In this document: one piece after another, positions 23,871-36,001 of the stretch
How the letters are laid out: each line of letters starts with the position of its first letter
Position numbering within the stretch: position 1 is the stretch's first letter
Assembly (NCBI GenBank): GCA_963995525.1
Contig: OZ023214.1
Span: 16,175,699-16,239,698, forward strand
DNA: 64,000 bases
From: Escarpia spicata
Taxonomy: Eukaryota; Annelida; Polychaeta; Sabellida; Siboglinidae
Direction of reading: 5' to 3'
The notes under the pieces: generated by a model
What the model was told of the DNA's origin: nothing
Seen by the model: the letters and a program-made list of their open reading frames with translations, nothing else
The model's database searches: none
Translations under genes and position numbers: made by a program

Positions 23871-25114
23871 ATATATACATATATAAAACATATAACACTG
23901 CTGTAAAATGTTGGCATCAGTTTGTCATTGAACTCATCCAGGAACACGACTAATGCGAAGCCGGTAAATGTTGTCACAAAAATCATAATAAATTATATAA
24001 TCTGATATTATTTTGTTAAACCTCTATGAACTTCAATATTAACAAAATTCTGTATTTTACAAACGAAGATAATATTCAATTGATCATTACCAAACAAACG
24101 CAGATTTTTTCCTAAATGTTATATTACTATTTCAATGATGATAAAACAGTTTTAACGGTGTCTGAAGTACATTTACCAGGCGGGAAATAATTTATAGATT
24201 TAGTTACGTCGTAACGTTGCTGCCGCGCGCAGACCGCCGTAGTTGGCAGAAGCCGACATGTCAACGGCGGTTAGCGCTCCGTCCCCGGCCGGGCGTCTTG
24301 CATAATTCAGTTTCGAAAACTCGCAATTTATGGTTAAAATAGATGTCACATAGATACAACAACACTTCTGAAATGTCATTAATATTCAGTTTATCAACCT
24401 GCACCATAGATTTACCGGAGAGCCAGTTACAAGTTTTGAAAATTGTCACCGATCTGGATCGGCTAACGACGTTCGATGACTTGGTCTTGGAAGACTGTGG
24501 AAGACTGCCGAGTCCGCGTGGGTTAGGAGTAATAATGGTTAAAACTATATATTTATTGAAATAACAGGTAGCGATACAAAGTCTACTATTTCCAAAGTTC
24601 ATCAAATATGATCCGAGAGTGGAAGCAATGTGTACGTCGGCCAAACTGAACAATTTACGATTGTGTGAAATACAGCCTCGATCAGTGATGGCTGATGCGG
24701 GGTCTGTCTTACGCGTATGGCAGAGCTTGGTCGGTGCGCTCAGCGGATGACCCTGTTAACGCAGGCACTAAACTCGGTCGAACACTGACGTACAACACAC
24801 TGGCGGCGGAACGACAAGACGCCGACATACTAACAACATTGGAATGCGCGCGTTTGCTAGCGAACATCATTTACGTATGAATTTCCTCAAATAAAAAGTT
24901 TGCAATGTTGCACTCGTCACTATTTAATATAAATTGTCACTTGTCCGCCGGATAACCATGTCGAGTCATTTTACTTGTCCGGGCCAAAAATCACTTGTCC
25001 CGGACAAACGGACAAGTGCTATTTCGAACGCTGCAGAATTGAGGCTGTCCATTTATTTCAAACATAATTTTATAACATTAAATGCTTCATCTGCAAGGTC
25101 AAGGCTCACAAATT

Positions 25115-25365
25115 ACTGTTAGTGGTGTTGCCGTGCATGGTGTCTGGATCACTCGGCTGTCAGTATTATCTACTTGCTAGCGTATCAACACTGTTAGTGG
25201 TGTTGCCGTGCATGGTATTTGGATAACTGTCAGTATTATCTACTAGCTAGTGTATCAACACTGTTAGTGGTGTTGCCGTGCATGGTGTCTGGATCACTGT
25301 CAGTATTATTTACTTGCTAGTGTATCAACACTGTGAGTGGTGTTGCTGTACATAGTGTCTGCATT
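25115..25365. repeat. About 72-bp tandem repeat, 3.5 copies
   Basis: Units share CACTGTTAGTGGTGTTGCCG, then TGCATGGTGTCTGGATCACT, then GTCAGTATTATCTACTTGCT. Confidence 0.9.
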
Positions 25366-25669
25366 TATATTCCCCAGCAAAAGATTCTCCCTTGATATCC
25401 CTGTAACTTGATCCTCACCGGCCTATTTCTATTCTGCCTGGTAACTCCCCATCTTGTCTGTTCTCACATGCCACATTTCACTGAATGTGGAGTGTCTACT
25501 TGGCACAAGTAGTCAGGTTGTCAACAGACACTCCATTGAGACTGAAACCTGTCCTGCATGTGTTCAGTTGCAGCAGTCCATCAGGATCTGCTCTAGGGCA
25601 AGGCCAAGGAGTCACTGGTAATCACCCAATGTAGGCTGTCCTCACAGCCTTTAATTACTGCTGCATGAA

Positions 25670-25925
25670 TTGCCTTAACCAGGCATAAGCCTCCAATTGT
25701 GCAGCGTGCTCACTGCAATTGGCAGGTTTTTTTCTGTGTAAGTGTTGGTAATGGCCACTCAACTCTTGTAGTCTGGGTTGGACACTGCTCTGAGGCGTTG
25801 CCCTAACCAGGCATAAAGCCTCCAATTGTGCAGCGTGCTCACTGCAATTGGCCGTTTTTTTCTGTGTAAGTGTTGGTAATGGCCACTCAACTCTTATAGT
25901 GTATGTTGGACACTGCTCTGAGGCG
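25670..25925. repeat. 127-bp direct duplication, 2 copies
   Basis: Each copy starts at CCAGGCATAAGCCTCCAATT and ends with GACACTGCTCTGAGGCG. The two differ by a few bases. They account for the repeated segments of a 148-codon minus-strand open frame at 25,655-26,101, which shows no known domain. Confidence 0.9.
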
Positions 25926-26407
25926 CTGTCAGTTGATAGTTCACCCACATTCACCTTATCTCCCTGCAAAGTGTGCAACTTGGTAGCACCGTAAAGCCCT
26001 AGGCGACGACCACCAACGCAGTCAAATGACGACCGAGAGTTAGCAGTCCAGTGCTGATGAGGGTGTTGTGAGGACACAAAAAGCTCCATAAGAGAAATCA
26101 AGCTTTCGGAAAGGTAACTTTAAACGTCCAATTGTAAAAAACTAGTCAGCACAGTGGCGCCATGCAATGGGCAGGAACCATACCAGGAGTGGCACAGTGG
26201 AACACTTCTCTTTTATATCTTATTAAAATGTTACACCTTGATTGTGTTTGAACACAGACGTAGACAGACATATATATTTGAAATGTTGAACCCCCAAGGT
26301 ATCCATCCCACACAGGCCCTTGGGTAAAATTCAAAACAGTAAAATCTATGAACCACTAGCATGCCTAATAGAATTGAAACTGACAGAGATATGCTCGGAT
26401 GGACATA

Positions 26408-26437
26408 CAAACAAACAAACAAACAAACAAACAAACA
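26408..26437. repeat. (AAAC)n microsatellite
   Basis: Seven consecutive CAAA units. Confidence 0.95.
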
Positions 26438-26920
26438 GAGACTCACACTCTGTTTTATTTATACTAAAGATGATTGTAAAAGGTTTTCTATATCAAAACT
26501 GCAATTATTTCTATGATACAGGTAGACATATGCCGATTTAAAACTATTTACTACATAAAAGCAATGACATTTCTGCCACCTGTGAAAGCTGAGAGAGAGG
26601 TAGACTGTTGCCATACCATGCAGTCTGACCTACATCTGATGTCTGAGACTAGGCCACCCAGACTTCCGGGTCTAATCAGATCTGGCTAATCAGTGCTCGA
26701 CTGACCAGAAACTTTAGGTCAAGAATAAACCAAGACCCACCTGGTCTGACCAGGAAGAAAAGACTGCAGTGATTAGGGTTTAAAACAGTTCTCAGAATTT
26801 CGTTGACACCCTTATCTTGAATGTAGCATACGCTAGATCGAAGAAGACATGTTTGCACATTTAATTAAAGAATAACATCCACGTTGGTGGGTTCGCACAA
26901 ATTCATGGAAGGAAACAATT

Positions 26921-27095
26921 AGTGTGTCCTTGTGGTCATGTCATGTCAAATGTGTGCTAGGGAAAGGTTAGTGTGTCCTTGTGGTCATGTCATGTGTGCC
27001 AGGGAAAGGTTAGTGTGTCCTTGTGGTCATGTTGTATGTGCCAGGGATAGGTTAGTGTGTCCTTGTGGTCATGTCGTGTGTGACAGGGAAAGGTT
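26921..27095. repeat. 42-bp tandem repeat, 4 copies
   Basis: AGTGTGTCCTTGTGGTCATG starts at 26,921, 26,970, 27,012 and 27,054 (spacings 49, 42, 42). Each unit ends in CAGGGAAAGGTT or a close variant. Confidence 0.95.
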
Positions 27096-27329
27096 AGCTG
27101 TGGACTGCACAAAGCATGTTTGTTCCCTTGCAGACTGTGGGAATTGCCCAGTCTCTGTCTGCAGCAATATTAACACAGATGTTTAAGCATCAGATGTGGA
27201 ATTAATTTTTCAGCTGAGGAATTCCTAATAAAACGCGAATTCAGAGCTAATCAGGACAATACTATTGGAAAGAAGTTAGACATATTTGGGCCATGTCCTT
27301 AGAATGCGCTAACAACAACACCACATAAT

Positions 27330-27450
27330 GAAAGTGAAATAGAAGAGAGAAAGAGAAAGAGAGAGAAGGTGAGGGGGAGGGAGAGAGTCAGAGATAGAGA
27401 GAGGGGGGATAGGGAGGGAGACAGACAGAACGAAAGAGGGAGAGAGATGA
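27330..27450. repeat. GA-rich low-complexity tract
   Basis: Purine-only strand of GAGA and GGGA runs, interrupted by occasional C or T. Confidence 0.9.
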
Positions 27451-27519
27451 GAAAATCGGCAAGAGTACTCAGCATTAATACATGACAAAGAAGCGAAGAA
27501 GCTGTTTATGTGGAGCCAC

Positions 27520-28003
27520 ATCCAACGACAGCCACACCCACAGACAGCCACACCCACAGCCACACCCACACCCACAGACAGTCACACCGACACCCACAGA
27601 CAGCCACACCGACACCCACAGACAGCCACACCCAGACAGCCACACCAACAGACAGCCACACCCACAGACAGCTACGCCCACAGATAGTCATGCCCACAGA
27701 CAGCCACACCCACAGACACCCACATCCACAGACACCCACACCCAGACAGCCACACCCACAGACAGCCACACAAACAGACACCCACATCCACAGACACCCA
27801 CACCCACAGACACCCACACCCAGACAGCCACACCCACAGACAGCCACACCCACAGACAGCCACACCCACAGACAGCCACATCCACAGACAGCCACACCCA
27901 CAGACAGCCACACCCACAGACACCCACAGACAGTCACGCCCACAGACAGCCACGCCCACAGACAGTCACGCCCACAGACAGCCACATCCACAGACAGCCA
28001 CGT
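27520..28003. repeat. 16-bp minisatellite, about 30 units
   Basis: The unit is GCCACACCCACAGACA, with shortened and ACACC/TCCAC variants. Since 16 is not divisible by three, all three frames cycle through one 16-residue period (HTHRQPHPQTATPTDS). This explains the long overlapping open frames on both strands. Not a gene. Confidence 0.95.
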
Positions 28004-28009
28004 GACACA

Positions 28010-29365
28010 TATATTCCTCGTGTTATTAATAATTACATTTGAGCATAATTAATAGCATCATCCATTGCCAATTCTGGTGTCATTCGCATGCAAAATGCTG
28101 TTTGCGTAGGTGACTCTGGGTGAGTGTCTGCATGTGCACAAGTGTTGAGTGAATTTCCAAGTTTTCCCCGTGGTTTTATATGCTTCATGTGCATTCACAT
28201 CTCTCAAATGTTGTACGCTTACTGCCTTACTGAGTAGCACAGTGGTGTAAACTGCTGATTAGTTGACATGTTTAAAGTGGCTGCAATTAAGTAATTAATC
28301 TTACTTCTCCAGAGGTTTGGCTTACTTGATCCCATCGTGTGGAAATGGGCACTTACAGACCAGTTCTAATGGAGTCACCATACAAATTGTGGTTAAAGTG
28401 ACAGCTTTTCGGTTATCATTGATCCATTGCCAAATCTAAGAAGACTGATACTGCTTTATATTCTAGTGAAAATATATGCGAGTCAGTGTTATAGCCAGGA
28501 AGCCAGGAAGTAATCAATAATTGTTGATTCTTATCGATCATTGCTTCCTGAGGTTTCATCTTAATCATTACCTCCCTGCGGCAATATCCACTTAAAGCCC
28601 AACCATATTACATGTCATTGAAATATTTGTTATTATAAAACATGGTTGGTTGTTGCTGGGGGGTTAAATATACATTTGGGCTTTCTCGCCATGTCACATT
28701 TTATGTTGTAAACGCACCAGGTTCCTTAGGAAAACATCCAGACATTCTCACATTTACTAACTCTGTTTTCCCACAGGCGTCAATCTCTCCCTACTTAAGG
28801 TTCTCTAGGCAGGAAGAAACATTTAGGATAAAATACATCACTGATCTGACACTTATTACTAATATCTGTTGTGTTTTGTGTTTTTCCTTGTGGCAAGTAT
28901 TGAATTAGGTTAATATTTGTTTGTACATTTTTACTGTGTTCTTTTGGGCATATTGCATTTACCTATATAATTCTTGTTTGCAAACAGTTCACATGCTGAG
29001 AGGTGTGTACCATTTTTGACCACAAATGTTATAAAAAATAACATTCTGGAAAGTCATAATACAATACCATAAAATAATACTTAAATACATGAAGGAAAAT
29101 TTGTGTCCAGCTTCAATAAAAACCAAGTAAATACATAATTAAAAGCTGTCTCTAAAGTATAATAATGATAAACCTAATCGCATAATTGTGGTCGTCGCAT
29201 CACGGATAATATACATAATGTATATGCAGGTAGTAAATAAATATAAATAAATGTCAACATCACCAACACTGCTAAACAATGTGCACACATTCGCACAAAT
29301 CCACCCTGATATCAACAGTATAGCCTCAATTACATGCACACGAAAAGTTTGGCTCAGAAGAGGCA
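28010..29365. other. Non-coding stretch, nothing recognised
   Basis: AT-rich. A pyrimidine-rich acceptor-like site (CTCTGTTTTCCCACAG) ends at 28,779 but has no good donor or conserved coding after it. Confidence 0.35.
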
Positions 29366-29369
29366 TCAG

Positions 29370-29760
29370 AGATTATTCCTCATATAAAATGCGTGTGTTG
29401 TCAGCTAGAATGTGACTGGCTTTCCACAAAACAGAGCAGTGAGAGTGGCTTGTTTCACGCCGGTCAGTTTACTGCTGATGTTGCAATACACGACTCACAC
29501 ACACTCCAGATTATTCTTGTCATTTAGACTGACGTTGCTAAACCAACAAATAAAATAAAAGGTAGGAACACTCTGGATAAAGGACTACAAAACATGAACA
29601 AAATGGTATTATCAATGTTAAAAGAGCGCGGCTTCCTTAGACAGTGTAGACGCCACTGGCACTTGTGCGTAGTGGCACAGTGACGGTCCCACCTCAACCT
29701 ACTGTCAATGATCATACTGAGATATTTGTATAAATGGCATTGGTCATTGGTGCATGACTG
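29370..29760 (-). pseudogene. LINE RT C-terminal fragment
   Basis: Minus-strand codons read IIDSRLRWDRHCATTHK, then CLRKPRSFNIDNTILFMF. After frameshifts, a segment follows whose other frames give NISxKLTGVKQ and LTALFCGKPVTF-like strings. This matches the post-RT region of common LINEs (L-x-W-x3-...-K-C-Q-x-R-x2-FLRKLRSF-x-V). It is inactive and short. Confidence 0.75.
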
Positions 29761-29769
29761 ATTTTGGCT

Positions 29770-30752
29770 GTGAATTCAAAAACTGTCCCAAAACTTTATG
29801 CAGTCTCTTCTGCTGATTAATGACGTTGTAAATGTAGACTACATGTTCTCTCAATCTGGTGACAGGAGTCATATATCAATGTGCACTTGTATGAGAATAT
29901 TTGTCAGTGTTCTATTTTTATGTATCATGTTCCTGATAAGTGGATAATTCCACTGAGAACAGGTATGCACTCAGCAGTTATTTATGTTGTTTTTTTGTGA
30001 GCTCCTAGCAAATGCCTACCGGGTATTACTCACTTGCTGGCCGATGGAACATTTGTACTTTTCCTGCTAATATCCAACAAGCAGTACTTTTTCTTGTACC
30101 ATCTTTATATTGGTACAGCAGAAAACTTCCAGAAATAAACATTACAAATGCCATAATATATGAAAATACGTGAACAAAATATACCCATATGATATGTACG
30201 CCTTCAGTGGAAATGTATGTTTTTATTATTAGACAATGTGTATATGAGTGAAGTGTCTAATAACAATGTTAATCAATCAGAGATGTTGTTTACCTTATGT
30301 CGCTGTATGTATAATTCATGCAGGCCTCCCTATGGTCCAAAGTGTTGTCTACCAGCCAAGTAGGTTCCGTATGTGTGCACTTTGTCAGTGTTATTACTTA
30401 GTAATGAGTGCCTTATTTAAACCACTAATTACTGAATAGCTAATGCATAGACCCTTCTGGGTGGGTGGATTGTATTGGTAGACGTATATACATTATTCAT
30501 GCTGTGGGAAAAGGTGAAATCAATCGACACCATGCAATGGTGATATTCTTAGATATGTCCTTGGTATCACTCACGTTTTGGTATCACGCACAGGCTACGT
30601 ACTGAAATGAGTTTCGACAAGATATTATGTTTAATCAGTTTCAAAAAACATTTTCGTAGTAAAACGATGGCGTTAGTTTGAATATAACCAAACCTAATAC
30701 ATGTTCTGTTATTTGTGTAAAATATTACAATTTGTTTTCTTTTCTATTTCAG
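29770..30752. other. Non-coding stretch upstream of the first visible exon
   Basis: No repeat or exon recognised. If the microexon at 30,753 is real, this is intron. Confidence 0.35.
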
Positions 30753-30770
30753 GGACTTCTATTACAATGC
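30753..30770 (+). CDS. Candidate 18-nt microexon of the BCL11-like zinc-finger gene
   Basis: A strong 3' splice site (TTTTCTTTTCTATTTCAG) precedes GGACTTCTATTACAATGC, which is followed directly by a consensus donor GTAAGT. The next exon (31,211) begins with the third base of a codon. An 18-nt insert keeps that phase, and read in it the microexon is open: last base of a codon, then Asp-Phe-Tyr-Tyr-Asn, with GC completed by A to Ala. It lies 440 bp upstream of the next exon. No transcript evidence is available and chance acceptor-donor pairs occur, so confidence is moderate. Confidence 0.45.
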
Positions 30771-31210
30771 GTAAGTATTTCAGGTCTTTTGATGCTAATA
30801 TTGGATATTGGATGTTGTGTAGTGAAATAATTTGTGACGTCAGAAAGCATAAATACACATTGTAACAAAAAGGTTTACTAACTGGAAAATGTTCTTTTAA
30901 AGTTGTATAAGTTTCCTTTCTCTGCTTTCTTCATCAATAACTGCTGTATACTAATACATTATAATTATAATGTTTTTATTCCTTTGTGTTTATAAATAGT
31001 AGTGTTATAGTTGTAATGTTTTATATTTCTTGTATTTATGTGTTATGTGTTTTCATTAGCTTTTTTAAACAGTATATTTTATTAATATAAATTTCATTAT
31101 TTTATTTAATCAGTTTTATGTTGAGTTCTCAAAAAGTTTTTTGTTTAAGTAGATTCGGTTACTTTACAAATTCCTGTATTATTATTATAATTTCTATCTC
31201 TTCCAATCAG

Positions 31211-31434
31211 ACCAACATTTAGCGGCAGAGTGCCCCCTCTCCACCAGCCCTTGAAGCGCCCCTGTCTGGAAGGGGCATACCTTGTGAAAGGTGCCCCCCG
31301 CATGACCCCCCAAGGACCCACTCTCGCACAAGTGAAGAAACCGAGTCGCACGAACAACCCCAAGTCGCAGCAGGGCAAAGGGTGGCCACAGGGTGCAGCG
31401 AATGGCCCCACAGACAGTACACACAACAACTACG
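31211..31434 (+). CDS. BCL11-like zinc-finger gene, proline-rich linker exon
   Basis: The exon is GC-richer than its surroundings, with acceptor TCTATCTCTTCCAATCAG and donor TACG|GTAAGA. It is 224 nt long: one base completing a codon, 74 sense codons, and one base of the next codon (phase 2 in, phase 1 out). The peptide starts PTFSGRVPPLHQPLKRP and is rich in Pro, Gly, Lys and Gln (AQVKKPSRTNNPKSQQGKG), with no stop. The outgoing phase is exactly what the zinc-finger exon at 43,722 needs, which supports joining the two. Alone it shows no known domain and is probably a flexible linker before the first finger. Confidence 0.7.
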
Positions 31435-33530
31435 GTAAGATGACATTTTCTTCTTTCTCCATGATGTTCAATGTGGAATTAATAAGGTGCATGTTTACAT
31501 CAGTTTTCACCTTCTGTATGTTATATAAAAGGTGATTCAGTGATTGGGGTGTTAAATATTTAAATCATTTGCAGTAAAGTTGAGGAGCAAATAAAATTAG
31601 TGAAATGCGCATATGAATTGCATACAAAAGTTACCTGGAACTAGATTTTCTAAGCCATGGCTGCAGGTCTCAGCACAATGCCCTTAGGAACAAAATTAGG
31701 TTTGTTGAAGTAGTTTTGAAGTATTTCGCCTAGACCACTTTGACCTCGTCCATAAGCTGCAGACTGTTGCTCTCCAATAGATAGTTCCATCATTCTCTGT
31801 CTTTGGCCAATCTTTTCCAAAGGACTGCTTTGTTATTATTAATATCATTGCTGCACCGTTTAGTTGGCCTGCCTTGAATTATGCCTTTTCTGGGTTACCT
31901 GAATTATAAGATGTGAGGGTACCTTAATTGAAGTGGCTACAATAAAACAATAACAAATATACTTTAAAATCACAATGGCAGAGTCTGTTGTGATTACCTC
32001 ACATTGAAAGTGAATTGAAAAATGTATCTCAGATACAGTTGCAGAAGCATATATATCGACTGAACAATTCACCTAGGTCTATATAGCTGTCAAATTGATC
32101 TTCGTTTTTGTTCTATTGTTGGAATATAATATTAACTCCTGAGGCAGTTCTTGCGTATGTGTGTACATTTTGTATAGTCCCAGGGCCTGGGCTGGCTTGA
32201 TTACTGCATGTGTCTGCACACATGCTCATGTTCAAATACAATGTCAGAAACATGACTAGATATGCTAGGAAAAAGACATGCAGTAGATAATGAAATTCAT
32301 TTCTGTCCGATAAACAAAGTCTTTTTGAAAGAATAACAGAATGTGATCAATATCAATAATTACTTTGAGAAGCTGTGTCACATACGGCATCCTGTGAAAA
32401 CATCCAGCAGAAAAAGTAGTCAACAGTTAAAAAAAGGTAGTCAACAGTTTTTAAAAGGTAGTCAACGGTGTTGCTGATTGGATAGTATAGAACAGATAGA
32501 AGAATGTATGTAAGATCTTTGTGTGATGTGTTGTGATGTTTCAGACCTTAAGGTACATTTTGGTGATATGGAGTTATGAGTTTCATGTAAAAGGACAACG
32601 TTTCAGTTTTACAGTGAAACCAGCGTAATCTGTGTTAATCAATTTATTGCAAATTAAGTTAAAGTTGGTTGAATGTACCCACCATAAGAATTCAAGTTTT
32701 GAGACAGACAATATAAAAATTAGGTATTTATGTTTAAAATCACATGCCATTTAGTCCTAAGCATGCACCAAAAGACCTTTTCAAGATGATAACTCCAAAT
32801 TGCATTATATATTTTCTTTGGTAGTAACTTATTTATTGTCTCTAATAATGCAATAAAAATCGATATTTTCACTACAGCAAATGTATCTTAGCTTTTCATC
32901 AGTTTTGTGACATGTACTGTGGTGACCCACGACATATGCCATCAGGGCCTTGTTCTGTTTGCTAGCAATCTTGCTACATCTTGTTCAACCTCACAGCCAG
33001 ACTTGGAAGGTCTGTTGGTGCTGAAGAGTCCATTTTACCGGTGAATATGAGGCTGAAGAAGGCCTGGATCAAGCGTGCCATGGATCCTGAATGGCATATC
33101 CAGCCGCACTGCCACCGTTGAATGTGTAATGATGTGAGAAGCACTTAAAGCAGTCCACATATAGTAGGTCATTTGGCAGTATTGTTGGGAGTGACATGGC
33201 CAGCTACACCTCCTGGTCCCACAGTGGACAGACTAATGGAGGCACAAGCACCTTACAGATCTCACTGTGTCAACATGTCTCATGTCCTCAGACGTGCTGT
33301 GACTGTCATTACTTGCCCACTTGACTCGCATCGGTGTCTAATTCCTGTGGTCAGAGATGGCAACCAAGAACGCAGTTGGCTAAGCAGTGATCGGGTCACA
33401 TACTCCACTGTGTTCATACTTGCAGGCATCACAACAAACATGTCATTAATTATTAAAGTATTCTGGTTAATTAACTCAGTTGGTGTTTACAGTTTGTGCT
33501 AGCAGAAGAGCATCCATATCTACACTGTCA
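31435..33530. other. Start of a 12.3-kb intron, nothing recognised
   Basis: AT-rich intronic sequence. A GC-richer patch at 32,930-33,500 with an open frame (33,173-33,502) has no recognisable motif or splice sites. Confidence 0.4.
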
Positions 33531-33534
33531 TAAA

Positions 33535-33840
33535 CTTAATAATAATAATAAAACACTTTATTTAGACTCTCAGTTCGAGAGTATACCTCTGTTAATTGGT
33601 CTGAAATGCTGACTTAAAAATAATCTATATCTGGCATACATTTGCAAAATTTCTTACGTGATTTAATTAAATGCAGTTCAGTTTGAAACTTAGATTTACA
33701 AGATTTTGAACAAATTATACATCGGTGAAAATAGCTGTATTCCCAATCTCCTATTAAGTTACTGGTGCCAGTGTTCAAACGCCATCTGGTGCTTAACTTA
33801 TTGTTTGGGGTCGTACCCCCATGGCAATCTTACCTTGACC
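33535..33840 (-). mobile_element. Probable LINE 3' end with ATT-repeat tail
   Basis: On the minus strand a frame ends with TRWRLNTGTSNLIGDWEYS, then a Cys/His segment HRCIICSKSCKSKFQTELHL, then KSRKKFCKCMPDIDYF and a stop. A short UTR follows with AATAAAGTG and a TTATTATTATT tail at 33,540. The tail structure is LINE-like, but the protein fragment is not assigned to a clade. Confidence 0.45.
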
Positions 33841-33844
33841 TCAC

Positions 33845-34745
33845 ATGGTCACAAGTGCCTTAATGAATAAATTTAATGTAATTAATTTTGACACATTTCA
33901 CTTTACACATGACTTAATTGTTTTTCTGCATAATTAGTGTTTTTTAAATTATTAAGAGTGACTATTATATTGCTACTAATGCGATATTGGAAGAATATAT
34001 CTGAATCATATTTTTATTGATATAATAATTTATACAGCGCGGACACATGGGCACTCACCAACCAGGCAAAGAACAAGCTTGCAGCCGCACAAACAAAGAT
34101 AGAAAGAAGTATTTAAAACATCACATATCGGTAGAGGAAAACAAACATCTGGTTGAGAGAGAAGACAAAAGTCATAGACGTGATAGAACAAATCAGATAT
34201 AAATTTGATATATGAATTAACAATGGGAATACTTTTGCAGGTCCGTTAATTGATGGCAAGTTTTATTGTGTTTAAATTGACATTCTAAGTATGAACAGGA
34301 CAGGAAGTATATATTGGTATGTATGGCAAATGTTTATGCAATAACACCATAATTATAGAAACATGATTTGGAAAAGACAGTTTCCAGCAGTGTAATGAAA
34401 GTGATGACTTCACTGGCAGTCCTTGGCTGTGATGGTGTTTTATCAACACGGTACACGGTTCTGCCATTTAGCTTCATTCCTCATGCACTGCAGGCTGGTG
34501 CACTGGGAGCTGTGTGGAGGTGAGAAGGCTGTGGGTATCAAGACAAATTGAGGCGTAATGACGCAGTTGTTTGATATGTTGGTCTTGAAATGGTTAGAAC
34601 ATGCCACTCTCTTGTGACAGGTCAATGGTAGATGTGGGAGGTCACCAGTAGGAGGCTCGTCTCCACAACAAAACTCGCCAGTTTCTGCATCACTTCTGTC
34701 GGCTGTGTAAATGTGCCTGGCTCGTGTTTTTCTTTGGAGCCCTGC
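33845..34745. other. Intronic, nothing recognised
   Basis: No repeat structure, exon or transposon domain recognised. Confidence 0.35.
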
Positions 34746-34749
34746 ACTC

Positions 34750-34753
34750 CAAT

Positions 34754-34828
<75 letters not shown>

Positions 34829-34845
34829 TAGACACACACACACAC
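34750..34845. repeat. (ACGC)n microsatellite
   Basis: About 19 tandem GCAC/ACGC units followed by a short ACAC run. Repetitive CVRA-type peptides from this tract are artefacts. Confidence 0.95.
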
Positions 34846-34849
34846 TGCT

Positions 34850-36000
34850 ATTGCATTATTTCTTAATGCTCTAGCTCTCATTCACTCTTATTGCATTATT
34901 GTGAATGAACGCGGATGCATATAGAAGGCATGCTCTCTGTACGACTTGTATCTTCAAAATGTCCTCTGATTCAATGATATTGTATTTTGGGGAATAACCT
35001 CCAAAATGCTAGCTTGATGATGGTGCACTTGTATTGTTCCTTTGGAAAATATCCATCCAAACATTGGTACTGCAACTTTCACATGTTGTCCAATAGACTG
35101 GTGTTTGGTCTTGGTGGAATGTCCTTCAAAACGTTGGTATTGAAGCTCTCAGATGTGCTTCAGTAGATTGGTATTGTGTATTGGGCAACTGACCATTCCT
35201 ATCTACTTGCAGCAAAGAAGCCATATATATAAGCACCAGCTCAGTACACTGACAAGTTAACTCCACCACTGCTTTCTAGTTCTCATTTATTTGGATTATT
35301 CAAATGTGATTGCACGAGGGCCAATATATTGGAGACATTCAGAATCATCATTTCTATTTCTGCATTCATGCAGGTCACCATGTATGCTCTAGCAGTCATC
35401 CCTGTCAATTACTTTGAATCAGCAACAAATTGCATTAAACATTTGCAGCCTTTGCAATTCTAAATGCCGTCATTTATACAGGATCTTCCATGGTCCAATT
35501 TCCTGGTTGATTCGGAGCAATCAGAGATGAAAATGAGTTCTTTGCTTTGCGGTTTGCCTTGCCTCAGGTCCTGGAGTTAAGGGAATTCTTCTGCCTTAAA
35601 CAAACTCAGAATCCTACAGTTGTTTGCATATTGCTTGCTAAATGTCAGGTCAGAGATATTACGACACTAAACACATTGTACATGTCATGCTTTGGGTTCT
35701 ACGAGAACATTAAATATTTTACATCTCAATAAATCGGCAGTTTTTTGGTAGCTGTTGAGAATCAGCATTTGTTGCAAGAATCTCGGTTTGTTTCACATCA
35801 CAGAGAAATTATGAGTTTTGGATGACATGAGTATCTTCACTGCCATTGATCAAAATGTCTAACAATCTCTGTGTCACCCAGACTTTCTTATCATTTCAAG
35901 GATATCTATGATGTGGTCCCTTTCGCGTGATCGCTCTCCTACCATCTGTATCACTTGAGCACTGCTCTTCACACAGTAAGGGATGATCTGTTGCAAGATG
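34850..36000. other. Intronic, nothing recognised
   Basis: No recognisable coding or repeat structure, apart from weak similarity between two phrases on TTGGTATTG near 35,060 and 35,140. Confidence 0.35.
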
Positions 36001-36001
36001 A

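Larger units (their letters stand above)
22625..25036. mobile_element. Composite TIR DNA-transposon remnant (hAT-like termini)
   Basis: The left end, CAGGGCTCGACATTAACGCT at 22,625, matches the reverse complement of the right end, CAGCGTTCGAAATAGCACTT (25,036 backwards). Both lead into TTGTCCGNTTGTCCGGGACA. Two further plus-oriented termini of the same type (CAGCGATAGAAATAAGCC) lie inside at 22,938 and 23,404. CAG-type ends suggest hAT, but I see no transposase domain and no clear 8-bp target duplication, so the assignment is tentative. An old LINE fragment lies at 22,740-22,937 and a GC-rich patch at 24,190-24,860. Several rounds of insertion are likely. Confidence 0.55.

Noticed and set aside
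25655..26101. 148-codon minus-strand gene
   Set aside because: Most of it is a 127-bp direct duplication; no domain, and the repeat itself keeps the frame open.
27475..28052. His/Pro/Thr-rich and Cys/Gly/Val-rich proteins on both strands
   Set aside because: They are the same 16-bp minisatellite read in different frames, with no start context, splice sites or unique sequence.
28764..28803. Possible exon after a strong acceptor (CTCTGTTTTCCCACAG)
   Set aside because: No matching donor and no conserved or phase-compatible coding follows.
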